Notes: generated by a model from the letters alone, not told the origin. Positions 43,268-52,781 are shown, counted from the stretch's first letter. The stretch: 64,000 nt of DNA from Bordetella genomosp. 9 (GCF_002261425.1 NZ_NEVJ01000003.1:2542001-2606000), one strand, 5' to 3'. Program-made: numbers and translations.

Positions 43268-43292
43268 CGAGAGCCGCGCGGGGCGGCTCTCG
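43268..43292 (-). terminator. Hairpin between peroxiredoxin and MFS genes
   Basis: CGAGAGCCGC (43268-43277) pairs with GCGGCTCTCG (43283-43292) around a 5-base loop. It lies 38 bp past the peroxiredoxin stop and 14 bp before the MFS start, on the same strand. There is no T tract, so it may attenuate rather than fully stop transcription, or affect MFS translation. Confidence 0.5.
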
Positions 43293-43330
43293 GATTTGCC
43301 ATACTCAAGATCAAGAAGCGCGCGGCCGCG

Positions 43331-43834
43331 TCAGCACTGGGCCAGCATCGTCGTCGCGTCGCTGACTTCGAACTTGCCCGGCGCTTCGACATTCAGGGTC
43401 TTGACCACGCCGTCGTCCAGCACCATGGCATAGCGCTTGGAGCGCATGCCCATGCCGCGCGCGTCCAGGTCCATTTCCAGGCCCAGGGCCTTGGTCCACG
43501 TCGCGGAACCGTCGGCCAGCATGCGCACCTTGCCGTCGGTTTTCTGGTCGCGGCCCCAGGCGCCCATGACGAAGGCGTCGTTGACGGACACGCACCAGAT
43601 TTCGTCCACGCCCTTGCCCTTGAAGGCGTCGGCGTTCTGGATGAAACCCGGCAGATGCTTGTTCGAGCAGGTCGGCGTGAAAGCGCCCGGCACGGCGAAC
43701 ACCACGATCTTCTTGCCTTTCACCAGATCGGCGACCTGGAAATTGTTGGGTCCCAGCGCGCAGGCTTCGGTCTCGGTCTCGATGAATTCGGTCAGGGTGC
43801 CATCCGGTACCCGGTCGCCGACTTTGATGGTCAT
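43331..43834 (-). CDS. Peroxiredoxin of the Prx5 (AhpC/TSA) group
   Basis: 167 residues. The peroxidatic Cys56 lies in the Prx5-type motif PGAFTPTCSNKHLPGF. The supporting Arg is in GMGMRSKRYAMV, and there is no N-terminal glutaredoxin fusion. It reduces hydrogen peroxide and organic peroxides using thioredoxin or glutathione/glutaredoxin; which is not evident. A second Cys (WCVS) and the C-terminal Cys (LAQC) could resolve the sulfenic acid. GGAG lies six bases before the ATG. Confidence 0.95.
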   Translation of the reverse strand: MTIKVGDRVPDGTLTEFIETETEACALGPNNFQVADLVKGKKIVVFAVPGAFTPTCSNKHLPGFIQNADAFKGKGVDEIWCVSVNDAFVMGAWGRDQKTDGKVRMLADGSATWTKALGLEMDLDARGMGMRSKRYAMVLDDGVVKTLNVEAPGKFEVSDATTMLAQC

Positions 43835-43904
43835 TGATATCTCCAGTGAAACGACAGAAAACGTTATTCAGGAATACGCGCCCGGCATGCGGACCACCGC
43901 GCGC

Positions 43905-44810
43905 TCACTTGTGCTGCGACACCCCAAGATTATGCTGCGAAAACCATTGCAGCATCCGTTCCCACGCCTGCTCCGCCTGTTCCTTGCGATAGCTGGGGCG
44001 GTAGTCCGCGTGGAACGCATGGCCCGCACCCTGGTAGACGTCGATGACGGACGCCTTGGCCGACGCCGACCCCTTGGCCAGGGCGTCACGCATGGCGGCG
44101 ACGTCGTCCTGCGTGATGCCGGTGTCTTCCGCGCCGTAGGCGCCGCGCACCGGCGCATGCATGTCGGCGGTGATGTCGACGGGGAATTTGGGGCGCAGCG
44201 TATCGTCGCGCTTGCCGCGCAAGGGGCCGTAGAACGCCGCGCCCGCCTTCAACTTGGGGTTGTGCGCGGAATACAGCCACACGAAGCGGCCGCCCCAGCA
44301 GAACCCGATGATGCCCAGCTTGTTGGCATCGCCGTTGTGGCCGGCGGCCCATTTGGCGGTGGCGTCCAGGTCGCCGATGACCTGGGCGTCCGGGATCTTG
44401 CTGATGATGTCGGCCTGCAGCTTGGCGATCTCGGTGTACTTGGTGGGATCGCCCTGCCGTGCGAACACGTCGGGTGCAATGGCCAGATAGCCCCGGTGGG
44501 CCAGGCGCCGGCAGATGTCCTGGATGTACTCGTGCAGGCCGAAGATTTCCGCCATGACCAGCACCGTGGGCAAATGCGTGCCTTTTTCCGGCTGGGCGCG
44601 GTAGGCGCGCATATTGCCGCCCGCCGCCGGGATGTCGACCCAGCCCGCGGTCAAGCCCTTGGCATCGGTCTTGATGACGGTCTGCGCCATCACGGGTCCC
44701 GCGGCCAGGCAGAAGCCCGCCCCCGCCGCGGCCGAAGCGGCGGCCGTGAGAAACCCGCGGCGGTCCAGCCGCAGCGGCGGCAGTAGGCTATCCAGGTGCT
44801 TGTCGTCCAT
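43905..44810 (-). CDS. Tat-exported dienelactone hydrolase family protein
   Basis: 301 residues from the ATG at 44810 (GGAG nine bases upstream). A twin-arginine signal (LDRRGFLTAA, RR at 17-18) is cleaved near MAQT. The alpha/beta-hydrolase core carries the DLH triad: nucleophile Cys in IGFCWGGR, an Asp in the strand after HAPVRGAYGAED, and His in GAGHAFHADYRP. The Glu of AEIFGL matches the DLH residue that holds the Cys. Export of a DLH-like enzyme suggests a periplasmic hydrolase; the substrate is unknown. It is 53 bp downstream of the DUF748 gene. Confidence 0.9.
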   Translation of the reverse strand: MDDKHLDSLLPPLRLDRRGFLTAAASAAAGAGFCLAAGPVMAQTVIKTDAKGLTAGWVDIPAAGGNMRAYRAQPEKGTHLPTVLVMAEIFGLHEYIQDICRRLAHRGYLAIAPDVFARQGDPTKYTEIAKLQADIISKIPDAQVIGDLDATAKWAAGHNGDANKLGIIGFCWGGRFVWLYSAHNPKLKAGAAFYGPLRGKRDDTLRPKFPVDITADMHAPVRGAYGAEDTGITQDDVAAMRDALAKGSASAKASVIDVYQGAGHAFHADYRPSYRKEQAEQAWERMLQWFSQHNLGVSQHK

Positions 44811-44863
44811 GCTGATGAACTCCGTTCTCGTAAGGATGCCGGGGGCGCCCCGGCGGGCGCCGG

Positions 44864-47800
44864 TCAACGCTTCAAGGCGAATTCCACACGGGTCGGCGGA
44901 CCGTCGTCCTTGACGCCTTCCGCCGACAGGTTAGGCGCCACCATGAAGATGCGATCCATGGGCGCGCCATCCTGCTGCAGCTGCTCATAGGCGGCTTGCG
45001 CGCGAGCGTCCGCCAGCTTGCGCAACTGGTCCTCTCCGGCGGGCGCCGCCTGCCGGAGCAGATCTTCCATCTGCGCCGGCGGCAGCGATTTGGCGATGCC
45101 GATGAAGTTGCGCGGCTTGTTATCGATCTTGGCATTGTCGTAGGCGTCCGCCAGATACTTGGCGCGCTCCGCGTCGGTCAGGGGCGCGCTGCCGTCCAGC
45201 CGGCCGCTCTTGCCCGTGGCGCGCGAGCGCGCGATGCGGATGCGGGTGTCCACCCAGCTCTGCCGCAGCCCGGCTTCGTCGGACACCGGATCCGCGCGGC
45301 CGGCGATATCCATTTTCAGGGAAGGCCGGTCGGCCAGCGCGGCCGCCAGTTTCTTCAGTTTTTCCTTGCCGTCGTCCGTCAGCGTCGCGCTGCCGGGCTC
45401 GAAGGCGATATACGAAAGCTCGTCGCCGCCGCCGCCGAACGCCGACGCCAGCAGGCTGAAGGGCGACGTGACCGCTTTGACGACCAGGTTGCCGATCACC
45501 CGCAGGATGATGCCGCCCACGGAAAAATTCGGATCGTCCAGCGAGCCGGAGATGGGCAGGTTGATGTCGATATTGCCGGAGCGATCTTTCAGCAATGCGA
45601 CGGCCAGCATGACCGGCAGCGTGGTGGCCTGCGGGCTGTCGGTCTTGGCGCCGAAGGTCAGCTGGTCCAGGCGCACGTGGTTGCTGGCCTGCAGCTGGCG
45701 GTTCTTGATGCTGTATTCCACATCCATCGACAGCTTGCCGCGCTCGATGGGATAGCCGACGTACTTCGCCGAATAGGTCGTGAAGCGCGGCAGGTCGACC
45801 CCGCGCGCGGAAGCCTGGATATCCAGCGTCAGGAACTTGGCGAAAGGCTGGACGATACCGCTGATGGTCAGCGGCGCGGTGCGATAGACGCGGCCCTTGA
45901 CGCTGACCTTGGCGGGCCGGGGATCGGTGGAGGACACCGCCGACACCGAGCCTTCGATGGCGGATAGTTCCGCCGTGTAGTTCGGGCGCACGAAACGGTC
46001 GTTGAAGGTGGCGCGGCCGTTCTTCAAGGTGATGCTGCGCACGGCGATGTCGGGCATGTCGGCATCGCTGCGCCCCGCGTTGCCGGAAGATGCCTTGCCG
46101 GCAGCCGCCTTGCCCGATCGGGACTTGTCGGCGGCCGCGGGCTGCGCCGGCGCGGCCTTGGCCGCCCCGCTGGAGGCTTGCCCGGGCGCCTGCGTGTCCT
46201 GCGTGATGGAGCCGCCGGCCTGGCCCGGTTCGGCCACCAGGTTCATCACGTTGAGTTCGCCCTGCGAGTTCAACAGGACGTTGCCGTAGAAGTTGTCCAG
46301 CGTGATGTCGCCCAGCTCGATGGCCGGTTTGCCGCCCGCCATGGAGATCGCCATATTGCGCAGGCTGAGCAGCTTCCAGGCCAGGAAGTCCGCGCGGTTC
46401 ACGCGGTCCTGCAGGTTGAGGTCGCTGACGTCGACGCCGCCTTTCCAGGAGACCTTCATCGGCGACGCGGCGCGACCGTTCGCGGAAGTGGCGGCGACGA
46501 AGTCGACGTCGCCCTTCGCGCCCAGGCGGATGGAGCGCACCGTGGCGTTCAGGCGCGACGCCACGTAGGGCGCGAGCTCCGCCACGTTCAGGTTGGAAAG
46601 GTCGACGCTGGCCTTCACGGCCAGGGGCTGCAGCGTGACAGTGCCTTGCGAAGCCAGATTGCCGTCGCCCAGCAGGCCGGCCACGCGCAGGTCGAAACGG
46701 GACGAGCCCGAGCCCAGGACGAATTTGTCGATCCCGAGCGAGAGGGTGTTCAGGCCGACGGTGATCGGCGGATCCAGGGATTCGTCGCGCGCCGAGACGT
46801 TCGCCAGGTCCAGCTTGATATTGGACGCCTGGATGGCGTAGGTGCCGTTGTGGTCCTTGACGTCGACCTTGGCGGCGGCGCCCACGGTACCGGCCAGCAG
46901 CGTGACGGGGGCGGCGCTGCGGACCGCGCTGGCGAAGGGCGGCAGCGGCAGGCGCGCGGCCTTTGCGTCCAGGGTCAGCGCCAGCGGCTGCAGGATGACG
47001 CCGCCATTGGCCTGCAGCGTCGCGCCGTCGGGGTTTTCGGCGGTCAGCTCGATGGCGATGGGCTGGTCCTTGGGCTGCGGCAATTGCACGTTCGTGACCG
47101 CCAGCGAGAGCTTGTCGAGCGTGTAGTCGAGGCGGGTCGGCGCGTCGCGCAGGCGCAGCTGGCCGTTGGTGACGGCGACCTTGCCGACCTCGAGACGCCA
47201 GGGATCGGGCTCGACCGCCGCGGCCGGCGCCGCATCGCCAGCCGGCGCGGGCGTGGATGAGGTGCCCGTCGCGGGCGCGGGGGTCGTAGCGGTGGCAGGC
47301 GCGGGCTTCGCGGGCGCGGGCGTCGGGGCCGACGCGGCGGCGGCTGGCGACGTTGTCGCGGGCGCGGCTCCTGGCGCGGGCGCAGGCACTGTCGCGAGCG
47401 CTGGCCCTTGGGCAGCTCCGGGCGCGGGCGCGGACGCGCCCGCTTCGCCCGGTTTGGCGGTGACGACCGGCACCGACGCCGTCTTGACCGTGCTGACCGG
47501 CGCCGGCCCTTCGGTCTTGGCCCCCGCGCCCAAGCGTTGCAGCTTGTCGACCACGTCCAGCCAGTTGATCCGCTGGTCGGCATACCGGCGCGTCTGGATG
47601 TGCGGCTCCACCAGCTCCACCTGCCCTATCCGCACACGGCGCTCCAGCGGCAGCGCATCGACGTCCCCCACATTCAAGGCCTGCCAGGCGACCAGGCTTT
47701 CATCGGACGCTTCGCGCAGATCCAGATCGCGCAGGCTGACCCCGCCGGTGATGCGCAGCTTGGGCACGGCGTCTTTGGGCTGCTCGAACACGATATGAAG

Positions 47801-48598
47801 ATCCGAATCCAGCAGACCCCGATTCAGCTTCACGGGCAAGGGTACGCCCCACGCGTCGGCCCACTTCTCCAGGTCCAGCCCGCTGAACACCACGTCCAGC
47901 GTGGACGTCGGCGTCACGTCGAACGGCCGCGCCGTGCCGTTCAGGTCGAACGGACTGCCATTGATCCGTGCGTGAAACTTCGGCACCACGTCGATATCGG
48001 TCGCATAGCCGAAGTTGGAAATGAAAGGCACGCCCAGCGCGATTTCATCGATCACCTGCTTGCGCCCGGTGACCTTGTCGTCCATCGTGATGGCGCCGTT
48101 CTCCAGCCGCATATTGTTCAGCGAGAAGCGCGGCAGCGGCGCGTCCTTGTCGGCCGGCGTCCGCGGCTTGTCCTGGCCCAGGCTGGCCAGCTTCTGCTGC
48201 ACATCGGTGAAATTGAAATGCGCCTGCGCGTCGCGCGCCAGCGCCAGCCTGGGTTCGCGCACGACCAGCGCGTCCACCACCGGCGCGAACCAGAACAGCG
48301 ATTTCCAGGACAGGCTGGCGTCGACTTCGGCGATCGCCAGCAGCGGCGACGCGGCGGCCGGCTGCTCGACGGCGATATCGTGCGCCCGCAGCGTCAGCGA
48401 AAAAGGATTGAACGTGATCTTGCCGACCTGGACATCACGCCCCAGCATGCCCGCGACGTCGCGCGTCAGCACACGCCGGGTGACTTCGGGCACCTGCCAT
48501 GCGGCCAGGGCCAGCAGCAGCAGCACGAAACCCACTACTGCCCCGGTGATCCGCAAAAACCGCCGCGAGAATCGAATTCGGGGCAAATGACGGGGCAT
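44864..48598 (-). CDS. DUF748/AsmA-like large envelope protein
   Basis: 1244 residues from the ATG at 48598 (AGGAG seven bases upstream). A Lys/Arg-rich start and one membrane helix (~15-34) anchor a very long periplasmic part. The first ~365 residues and the region after ~465 have the beta-rich repeating pattern of DUF748/AsmA-like proteins (VGKITFNPFSLTLRAHDIAVEQP, LNGTARPFDVTPTSTLDVVFSG, GSLDDPNFSVGGIILRVIGN). Between them lies a ~95-residue Ala/Pro/Thr linker. The C-terminal part (ISYIAFEPGSATLTDDGKEKL) resembles an OmpA-like peptidoglycan-binding start but is atypical afterwards. AsmA-like proteins are thought to bridge inner and outer membrane for lipid transport; that role here is inference. 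Confidence 0.85.
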   Translation of the reverse strand: MPRHLPRIRFSRRFLRITGAVVGFVLLLLALAAWQVPEVTRRVLTRDVAGMLGRDVQVGKITFNPFSLTLRAHDIAVEQPAAASPLLAIAEVDASLSWKSLFWFAPVVDALVVREPRLALARDAQAHFNFTDVQQKLASLGQDKPRTPADKDAPLPRFSLNNMRLENGAITMDDKVTGRKQVIDEIALGVPFISNFGYATDIDVVPKFHARINGSPFDLNGTARPFDVTPTSTLDVVFSGLDLEKWADAWGVPLPVKLNRGLLDSDLHIVFEQPKDAVPKLRITGGVSLRDLDLREASDESLVAWQALNVGDVDALPLERRVRIGQVELVEPHIQTRRYADQRINWLDVVDKLQRLGAGAKTEGPAPVSTVKTASVPVVTAKPGEAGASAPAPGAAQGPALATVPAPAPGAAPATTSPAAAASAPTPAPAKPAPATATTPAPATGTSSTPAPAGDAAPAAAVEPDPWRLEVGKVAVTNGQLRLRDAPTRLDYTLDKLSLAVTNVQLPQPKDQPIAIELTAENPDGATLQANGGVILQPLALTLDAKAARLPLPPFASAVRSAAPVTLLAGTVGAAAKVDVKDHNGTYAIQASNIKLDLANVSARDESLDPPITVGLNTLSLGIDKFVLGSGSSRFDLRVAGLLGDGNLASQGTVTLQPLAVKASVDLSNLNVAELAPYVASRLNATVRSIRLGAKGDVDFVAATSANGRAASPMKVSWKGGVDVSDLNLQDRVNRADFLAWKLLSLRNMAISMAGGKPAIELGDITLDNFYGNVLLNSQGELNVMNLVAEPGQAGGSITQDTQAPGQASSGAAKAAPAQPAAADKSRSGKAAAGKASSGNAGRSDADMPDIAVRSITLKNGRATFNDRFVRPNYTAELSAIEGSVSAVSSTDPRPAKVSVKGRVYRTAPLTISGIVQPFAKFLTLDIQASARGVDLPRFTTYSAKYVGYPIERGKLSMDVEYSIKNRQLQASNHVRLDQLTFGAKTDSPQATTLPVMLAVALLKDRSGNIDINLPISGSLDDPNFSVGGIILRVIGNLVVKAVTSPFSLLASAFGGGGDELSYIAFEPGSATLTDDGKEKLKKLAAALADRPSLKMDIAGRADPVSDEAGLRQSWVDTRIRIARSRATGKSGRLDGSAPLTDAERAKYLADAYDNAKIDNKPRNFIGIAKSLPPAQMEDLLRQAAPAGEDQLRKLADARAQAAYEQLQQDGAPMDRIFMVAPNLSAEGVKDDGPPTRVEFALKR

Positions 48599-48776
48599 CC
48601 GGCGTCTCCTGTACAAGTTGCGGCATTATCGCCCCCGGGGCCGGATGGCGTCCATTATCATAGGCAGCGCCGCCCCCTGCTTCGGGGCGCGATTGAGTGC
48701 AACATCAAGGGATTACGTTCCCCTCGCAAATTCGTTTCAAATCTTGAACAGGCGCCGCGATGGCGGATGCATCAGC

Positions 48777-49265
48777 ATGTCCAATTCTTCCCCGGCCCTG
48801 AGCCACCTCGACGAATCCGGCCAGGTCCGCATGGTCGACGTCGGCGGCAAGGCCGTGACCGCCCGCGTGGCCATTGCCGCGGCCCGCGTCCGCATGAACG
48901 CCACCGCCTACGGCCTGCTGACCCAGCCCGGCCAGGGCAAGGGCGAAGTCCTGAACACCGCCCGCGTCGCGGGAATGCTGGCCGCCAAGCGCTGCGCCGA
49001 CCTAATCCCCCTGTGCCACAGCCTGCCGCTGTCCTTCGTGGGCGTGGATTTCGCGCTGGACGACGCCACGCACAGCATCGACATCCGCGCCACCTGCCGC
49101 ACCGACTTCCGCACCGGCGTGGAAATGGAAGCCATGACCGCCTGCAGCGTGGCCGCCCTGACCGTGTATGACATGTGCAAGGCGGCCGACAAGGGCATCG
49201 TCATCGAGCAGATCCGCCTGGAATACAAGGCCGGCGGCAAGAGCGGCGAATGGCGTGCGGCATAG
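48777..49265 (+). CDS. moaC: Cyclic pyranopterin monophosphate synthase MoaC
   Basis: 162 residues. MVDVGGKAVTARVA, GVLNTAR-like GEVLNTARVAGMLAAKR, DLIPLCHSLPL and EMEAMTACSVAALTVYDMCKAADK are the MoaC signature; the catalytic Lys and Asp near the end are present. With MoaA it converts GTP to cyclic pyranopterin monophosphate. The ATG at 48777 is preceded only by a weak GGATG. First of the plus-strand molybdenum-cofactor genes, divergent from the DUF748 gene. A 178-bp gap before moaD holds a tandem repeat. Confidence 0.97.
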   Translation: MSNSSPALSHLDESGQVRMVDVGGKAVTARVAIAAARVRMNATAYGLLTQPGQGKGEVLNTARVAGMLAAKRCADLIPLCHSLPLSFVGVDFALDDATHSIDIRATCRTDFRTGVEMEAMTACSVAALTVYDMCKAADKGIVIEQIRLEYKAGGKSGEWRAA

Positions 49266-49330
49266 GGCGCGCGGACGCCTGAACCGCTTCCAGCGACCCG
49301 GCGGAGTAGAATGCCTGGGCCCGGAAACGG

Positions 49331-49363
49331 AAGGTTTCCCCAGCCGCAAGGTTTCCCCAGCCG
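49331..49363 (+). repeat. Tandem 16-nt repeat between moaC and moaD
   Basis: AAGGTTTCCCCAGCCG occurs at 49331-49346 and again at 49348-49363, period 17. GGAAAC just upstream (49323-49328) can pair with either GTTTCC. The unit lies 80 bp before the moaD GTG, where a leader element could act. Confidence 0.75.
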
Positions 49364-49443
49364 GCGGCGAATGACCTCTTCCGTGATGCCGGCGTGAAAG
49401 ACAGTAAGCAGACGATTTCGGGCCGCTGGCCCAGAGGTGCGCG

Positions 49444-49722
49444 GTGAGCGGATCGAACCTGAATCCCGGCGTGAGCCCGGCCATCCAACTCCTGTACTTC
49501 GCGCGCGTGGCCGAACTGACCGGCCGCCGTGCCGAAGCCTGGTCCCTGCCCGCCGATACCATCACGGGCGCGGCGCTGCTGGGCAGCCTGGAAGAACGCT
49601 ACCCCCAACTGGCGCCTTCCGGCCGGCTGAAGCTGGCCGTCAACCAGACCCACGTCAAGCATACGGCGACCATCCGGCCCGGCGACGAAGTCGCCGTCTT
49701 CGAACCCGTCACGGGAGGCTGA
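49444..49722 (+). CDS. moaD: Molybdopterin synthase small subunit MoaD
   Basis: 92 residues of ubiquitin-like fold (LLYFARVAELTGRR) ending in the essential Gly-Gly (VFEPVTGG). The GG tail is adenylated and thiocarboxylated, then donates sulfur to cyclic pyranopterin in the MoaD2MoaE2 complex. Starts with GTG (AGAGG six bases upstream). moaE begins five bases after its stop. Confidence 0.96.
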   Translation: MSGSNLNPGVSPAIQLLYFARVAELTGRRAEAWSLPADTITGAALLGSLEERYPQLAPSGRLKLAVNQTHVKHTATIRPGDEVAVFEPVTGG

Positions 49723-49727
49723 TCGCC

Positions 49728-50213
49728 ATGGTCATCGTCCAGGAAGCCGACTTCGACGCGGCGGCGCTGCAGGCCGCGCTGCGCGAAAGCGCCGGCGCCG
49801 CCGCGGGCGCCATCGTCACCTTCACCGGCTACGTCCGCGATTTCTCGTCGGACGAGGCCACCGAAACCCTGTTCCTGGAACACTATCCAGGCATGTGCGA
49901 ACGCGAACTGGAAGACATCGGTGCGCAGGCCATGAAGCGCTGGCGGGTGCTGGATTTCGTCATCGCGCACCGCGTGGGCGCATTGCCGCGCAATGCGCAG
50001 ATCGTGTTTGTCGGCGCGGCCAGCGCCCACCGGGGCGACGCCTTCCGGGCGTGCGAATACATCATCGACGCGCTGAAGACGCGCGCGCCTTTCTGGAAGC
50101 GCGAAACCCTGGCCAGCGGCCGCAGCTTCTGGGTGGAACAACGCCAATCGGATCATGACCGGACCCATACATGGGATGCCGGCGGCAGCGCTTCATCGAA
50201 GGAAAACCCATGA
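49728..50213 (+). CDS. moaE: Molybdopterin synthase large subunit MoaE
   Basis: 161 residues. VTFTGYVRDFSSDE, LEHYPGMCERELEDI, HRVGALPRNAQIVFVGAASAHR and RAPFWKRE (active-site Lys) are typical. It carries the catalytic site of molybdopterin synthase. GGAGG lies nine bases before the ATG at 49728. A ~25-residue C-terminal tail (to SSKENP) exceeds the conserved fold. Its last codons overlap moaB as ATGA. Confidence 0.96.
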   Translation: MVIVQEADFDAAALQAALRESAGAAAGAIVTFTGYVRDFSSDEATETLFLEHYPGMCERELEDIGAQAMKRWRVLDFVIAHRVGALPRNAQIVFVGAASAHRGDAFRACEYIIDALKTRAPFWKRETLASGRSFWVEQRQSDHDRTHTWDAGGSASSKENP

Positions 50214-50758
50214 GCGAGCACAAGGAAGATAAAAAGGCATCCCTGGCCTGCGCCGTCCTGACCGTCAGCGACACGCGCACGGCGGGCAACGACACGTCCG
50301 GCAACTGGCTGGCGGAAACGCTGGCGCGCGACGGCCACGACTGCGTGCGGCGCGACCTGGTGAAAGACAACATCTACGAAATCCGCCGCGTCGTCAGCGA
50401 GTGGATCGCCGACCCGCGCGTGCAGGTCGTCCTGATCACCGGCGGCACCGGTTTTTCGCATCGCGACTCCACCCCGGAAGCGGTGGCGCCCTTGCTGGAC
50501 AAGGAAATCACCGGCTTCGGCGAATTGTTCCGCCACGTGTCGTACCAGGAGATCGGCAGCTCGACCATCCAGTCGCGCGCGCTGGCCGGCTACGCCAACG
50601 ATACGGTGATCTTCTGCCTGCCGGGTTCCACCGGCGCGTGCGAGACCGCCTGGAACCACATCCTGCGCGAACAGCTGGACAGCCGCCACAAGCCCTGCAA
50701 TTTCGCCAGCCACCTGCAGAAGAAGGCGCAGGAACACAGCGAGCGGCACAGCCGCTGA
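50210..50758 (+). CDS. moaB: MoaB/Mog-type molybdenum cofactor biosynthesis protein
   Basis: 182 residues of the MoCF fold: AVLTVSDTRTAGNDTSG, VLITGGTGFSHRDSTPEAV and FCLPGSTGACETAW. The family members adenylylate molybdopterin (Mog) or are of less defined role (E. coli MoaB); this sequence looks MoaB-like, and it may serve as the Mog equivalent since no other is visible. The ATG at 50210 has AAGGA six bases upstream and overlaps the moaE stop. Confidence 0.93.
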   Translation: MSEHKEDKKASLACAVLTVSDTRTAGNDTSGNWLAETLARDGHDCVRRDLVKDNIYEIRRVVSEWIADPRVQVVLITGGTGFSHRDSTPEAVAPLLDKEITGFGELFRHVSYQEIGSSTIQSRALAGYANDTVIFCLPGSTGACETAWNHILREQLDSRHKPCNFASHLQKKAQEHSERHSR

Positions 50759-50886
50759 TCTCGGCCGGACGCACGCAGCCGGCGCCGATCCGGGCGCCCG
50801 CATGCGGCCCGGTCCCCTACCGACCCCGATGCAGCCGCGCGCCTGTACCGCGCCGGCTCGCACACCGATAGACGAGCGGACACGAC

Positions 50887-52092
50887 ATGCTGGAATTCGA
50901 CGACGCCCAAACCCGCCTTGCCAACGGCGCGCCGCGGCCCTCGGCCACGATCGACGCGCCCCTGAGCGCGGCCATCGGCCTGGTGCTGGCCCAGGACCTG
51001 ACAGCCACGCTGGACCTGCCGCCGGCCGACAACAGCGCCATGGACGGATACGCGCTGCGCCACGCCGATTACCGTGAAGGCGCGACCCTGCCCATCGATC
51101 AGATCGTTTATGCCGGCCATGCGCCGCAGGCCCTGCAGCCGGGGCATGCCGCGCGCCTGTTCACCGGCAGCCTGATGCCGCCGGGCGCGGACACGGTGGT
51201 CATGCAGGAAGACACGCGCGAAGCCGATGGCAAGCTGACCATCACCCAGGCGCCCCGGCTGGGGCAACACGTGCGCCGCCGTGGCGAGGACACCGCCGCC
51301 GGCAGCTCGCTGCTGCCCGCCGGCACGCGCATCGGCCCCGCGCAGGTGGCGCTGCTGGCCTCGCAGGGCATCGCGCGGGTCACGGTGCATCCCGCCGTGC
51401 GCGTCGGCATCCTCACCACCGGCGACGAGCTGGTGCCGCCCGGCCAGCCGCGCGGCGCGCACCAGATCTACAACTCCAACGGCGCGATGATGGCCGCGCT
51501 GGTGGAAGGCATGTCCGCGCAGGCCACCCACGTGCTGCACGCGCAGGACAATGAAGCGGCGCTGAAGTCGGCGTTCCAGACCCTGGCGCGCGACTGCGAC
51601 CTGATCGTGAGCATAGGCGGGGTGTCGGTCGGCGACAAAGACCTGGTCAAGCCGGTGCTGGAAAGCATGGGCGCGTCGCTGGACCTCTGGCGGGTGCGCA
51701 TGAAACCGGGCAAGCCGGTCGCCATGGCGCACGTCGACGGCAAGCCGGTGGTCTGCCTGCCGGGCAATCCGGTGTCGGCCTTCGCGGTGTTCACGGTGCT
51801 GGTGTCGCCGCTGCTGCGGCGCATGCAGGGCCGGCGCGATCTGTTCCCGCAGATCAGCATGCTGACGCTGCGCACGGATGCGCCGCGCCACGACAGCCGC
51901 GAGGAATTCCTGCGCGTGCGGCGCGACGTCAACAACGGCGGCGTCGGCGAACTGCAGGCCTTCGACCGACAGAGTTCAGGCGTGGTCAGCTCACTGCCCT
52001 GGGCCACCGGGCTGGCGCGCATCCCGGCCGGCCATACCGTCTACGACGGCGAAAAAGTGGCTTACTACGACTTCAGGCACTGGCTGTCATGA
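50887..52092 (+). CDS. moeA: Molybdopterin molybdotransferase MoeA
   Basis: 401 residues. ADNSAMDGYALR, TVVMQEDTRE, VGILTTGDELVPPGQP, YNSNGAMM, IVSIGGVSVGDKDLVKPVLE and CLPGNPVSAFAVF are the MoeA hallmarks; the C-terminal domain IV is complete. It inserts molybdate into adenylylated molybdopterin. A 128-bp gap follows moaB. Its stop region overlaps the convergent mobA by six bases, so the two transcripts share their 3' ends. Confidence 0.96.
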   Translation: MLEFDDAQTRLANGAPRPSATIDAPLSAAIGLVLAQDLTATLDLPPADNSAMDGYALRHADYREGATLPIDQIVYAGHAPQALQPGHAARLFTGSLMPPGADTVVMQEDTREADGKLTITQAPRLGQHVRRRGEDTAAGSSLLPAGTRIGPAQVALLASQGIARVTVHPAVRVGILTTGDELVPPGQPRGAHQIYNSNGAMMAALVEGMSAQATHVLHAQDNEAALKSAFQTLARDCDLIVSIGGVSVGDKDLVKPVLESMGASLDLWRVRMKPGKPVAMAHVDGKPVVCLPGNPVSAFAVFTVLVSPLLRRMQGRRDLFPQISMLTLRTDAPRHDSREEFLRVRRDVNNGGVGELQAFDRQSSGVVSSLPWATGLARIPAGHTVYDGEKVAYYDFRHWLS

Positions 52093-52731
52093 CGGGGCGC
52101 CGTCCGCGGCGGACAGATCGCGTTCGGTATTGACGTTCAGGAAGGCATGGGGCTGGTCGTCGAAGGGGACTTCGACGCAGCCCACGCGCGACTGCCACGT
52201 TTCGACCTTGCGGCCGCCTTCGGCCAGATACCGCAGCAAGTCCGGCAGCAGTTCGCGGGACAGGAGCATGCAGACAGGCTGCCGCCGGCCCGCGCTGCAG
52301 GCCACCGCCAGGCGGGGGCCGCCGTGCGCCTGCAGGGCCTGGCGCAGGCGCGCGACCATATCGACCGGCAGGAAGGGCACGTCGCAGGGCGCGGTGGCGA
52401 TCCATGGGCAGCGTGACGCCACCAGGCCCGCGGCCACGCCGGCCAGCGGTCCCTGCCATTGCCCGTGCGCGGGATCGTCGGCGACCACTTTGCCGTATTC
52501 CGCATAGCGATCCAGGTTGCGGTTGGCGCTGATCAACAAGGCGCCGACCTGCGGCGCGAGGCGCGCGGCGACGTGTTCGACCATGGGGCGTCCACGCAGC
52601 AGCGCGCAGCCCTTGTCCATGTCACCCATGCGAGAACCGCGGCCACCTGCCAGGATCAGGCCGGCGATGTGCGCGGCTTCGATCATGTCCTGTCCGGCCG
52701 GCGCCGCCGCCTGTTCTGTTTGCGCGTTCAT
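52087..52731 (-). CDS. mobA: Molybdenum cofactor guanylyltransferase MobA
   Basis: 214 residues from the ATG at 52731, with an AGGAGG-rich Shine-Dalgarno five bases upstream. GLILAGGRGSRMG is the nucleotide loop; CDVPFLPVDMV holds the metal Asp; NVNTERDL is the C-terminal motif. It attaches GMP to Moco to form the MGD needed by the bis-MGD formate dehydrogenase encoded nearby. Second in a moaA-mobA minus-strand pair (50-bp gap). Confidence 0.96.
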   Translation of the reverse strand: MNAQTEQAAAPAGQDMIEAAHIAGLILAGGRGSRMGDMDKGCALLRGRPMVEHVAARLAPQVGALLISANRNLDRYAEYGKVVADDPAHGQWQGPLAGVAAGLVASRCPWIATAPCDVPFLPVDMVARLRQALQAHGGPRLAVACSAGRRQPVCMLLSRELLPDLLRYLAEGGRKVETWQSRVGCVEVPFDDQPHAFLNVNTERDLSAADGAPS

Positions 52732-52781
52732 GCAAGCCTCCTCCTGCACGGCCCCAACCCGCCCCACCTGGGCGCCGTTAC

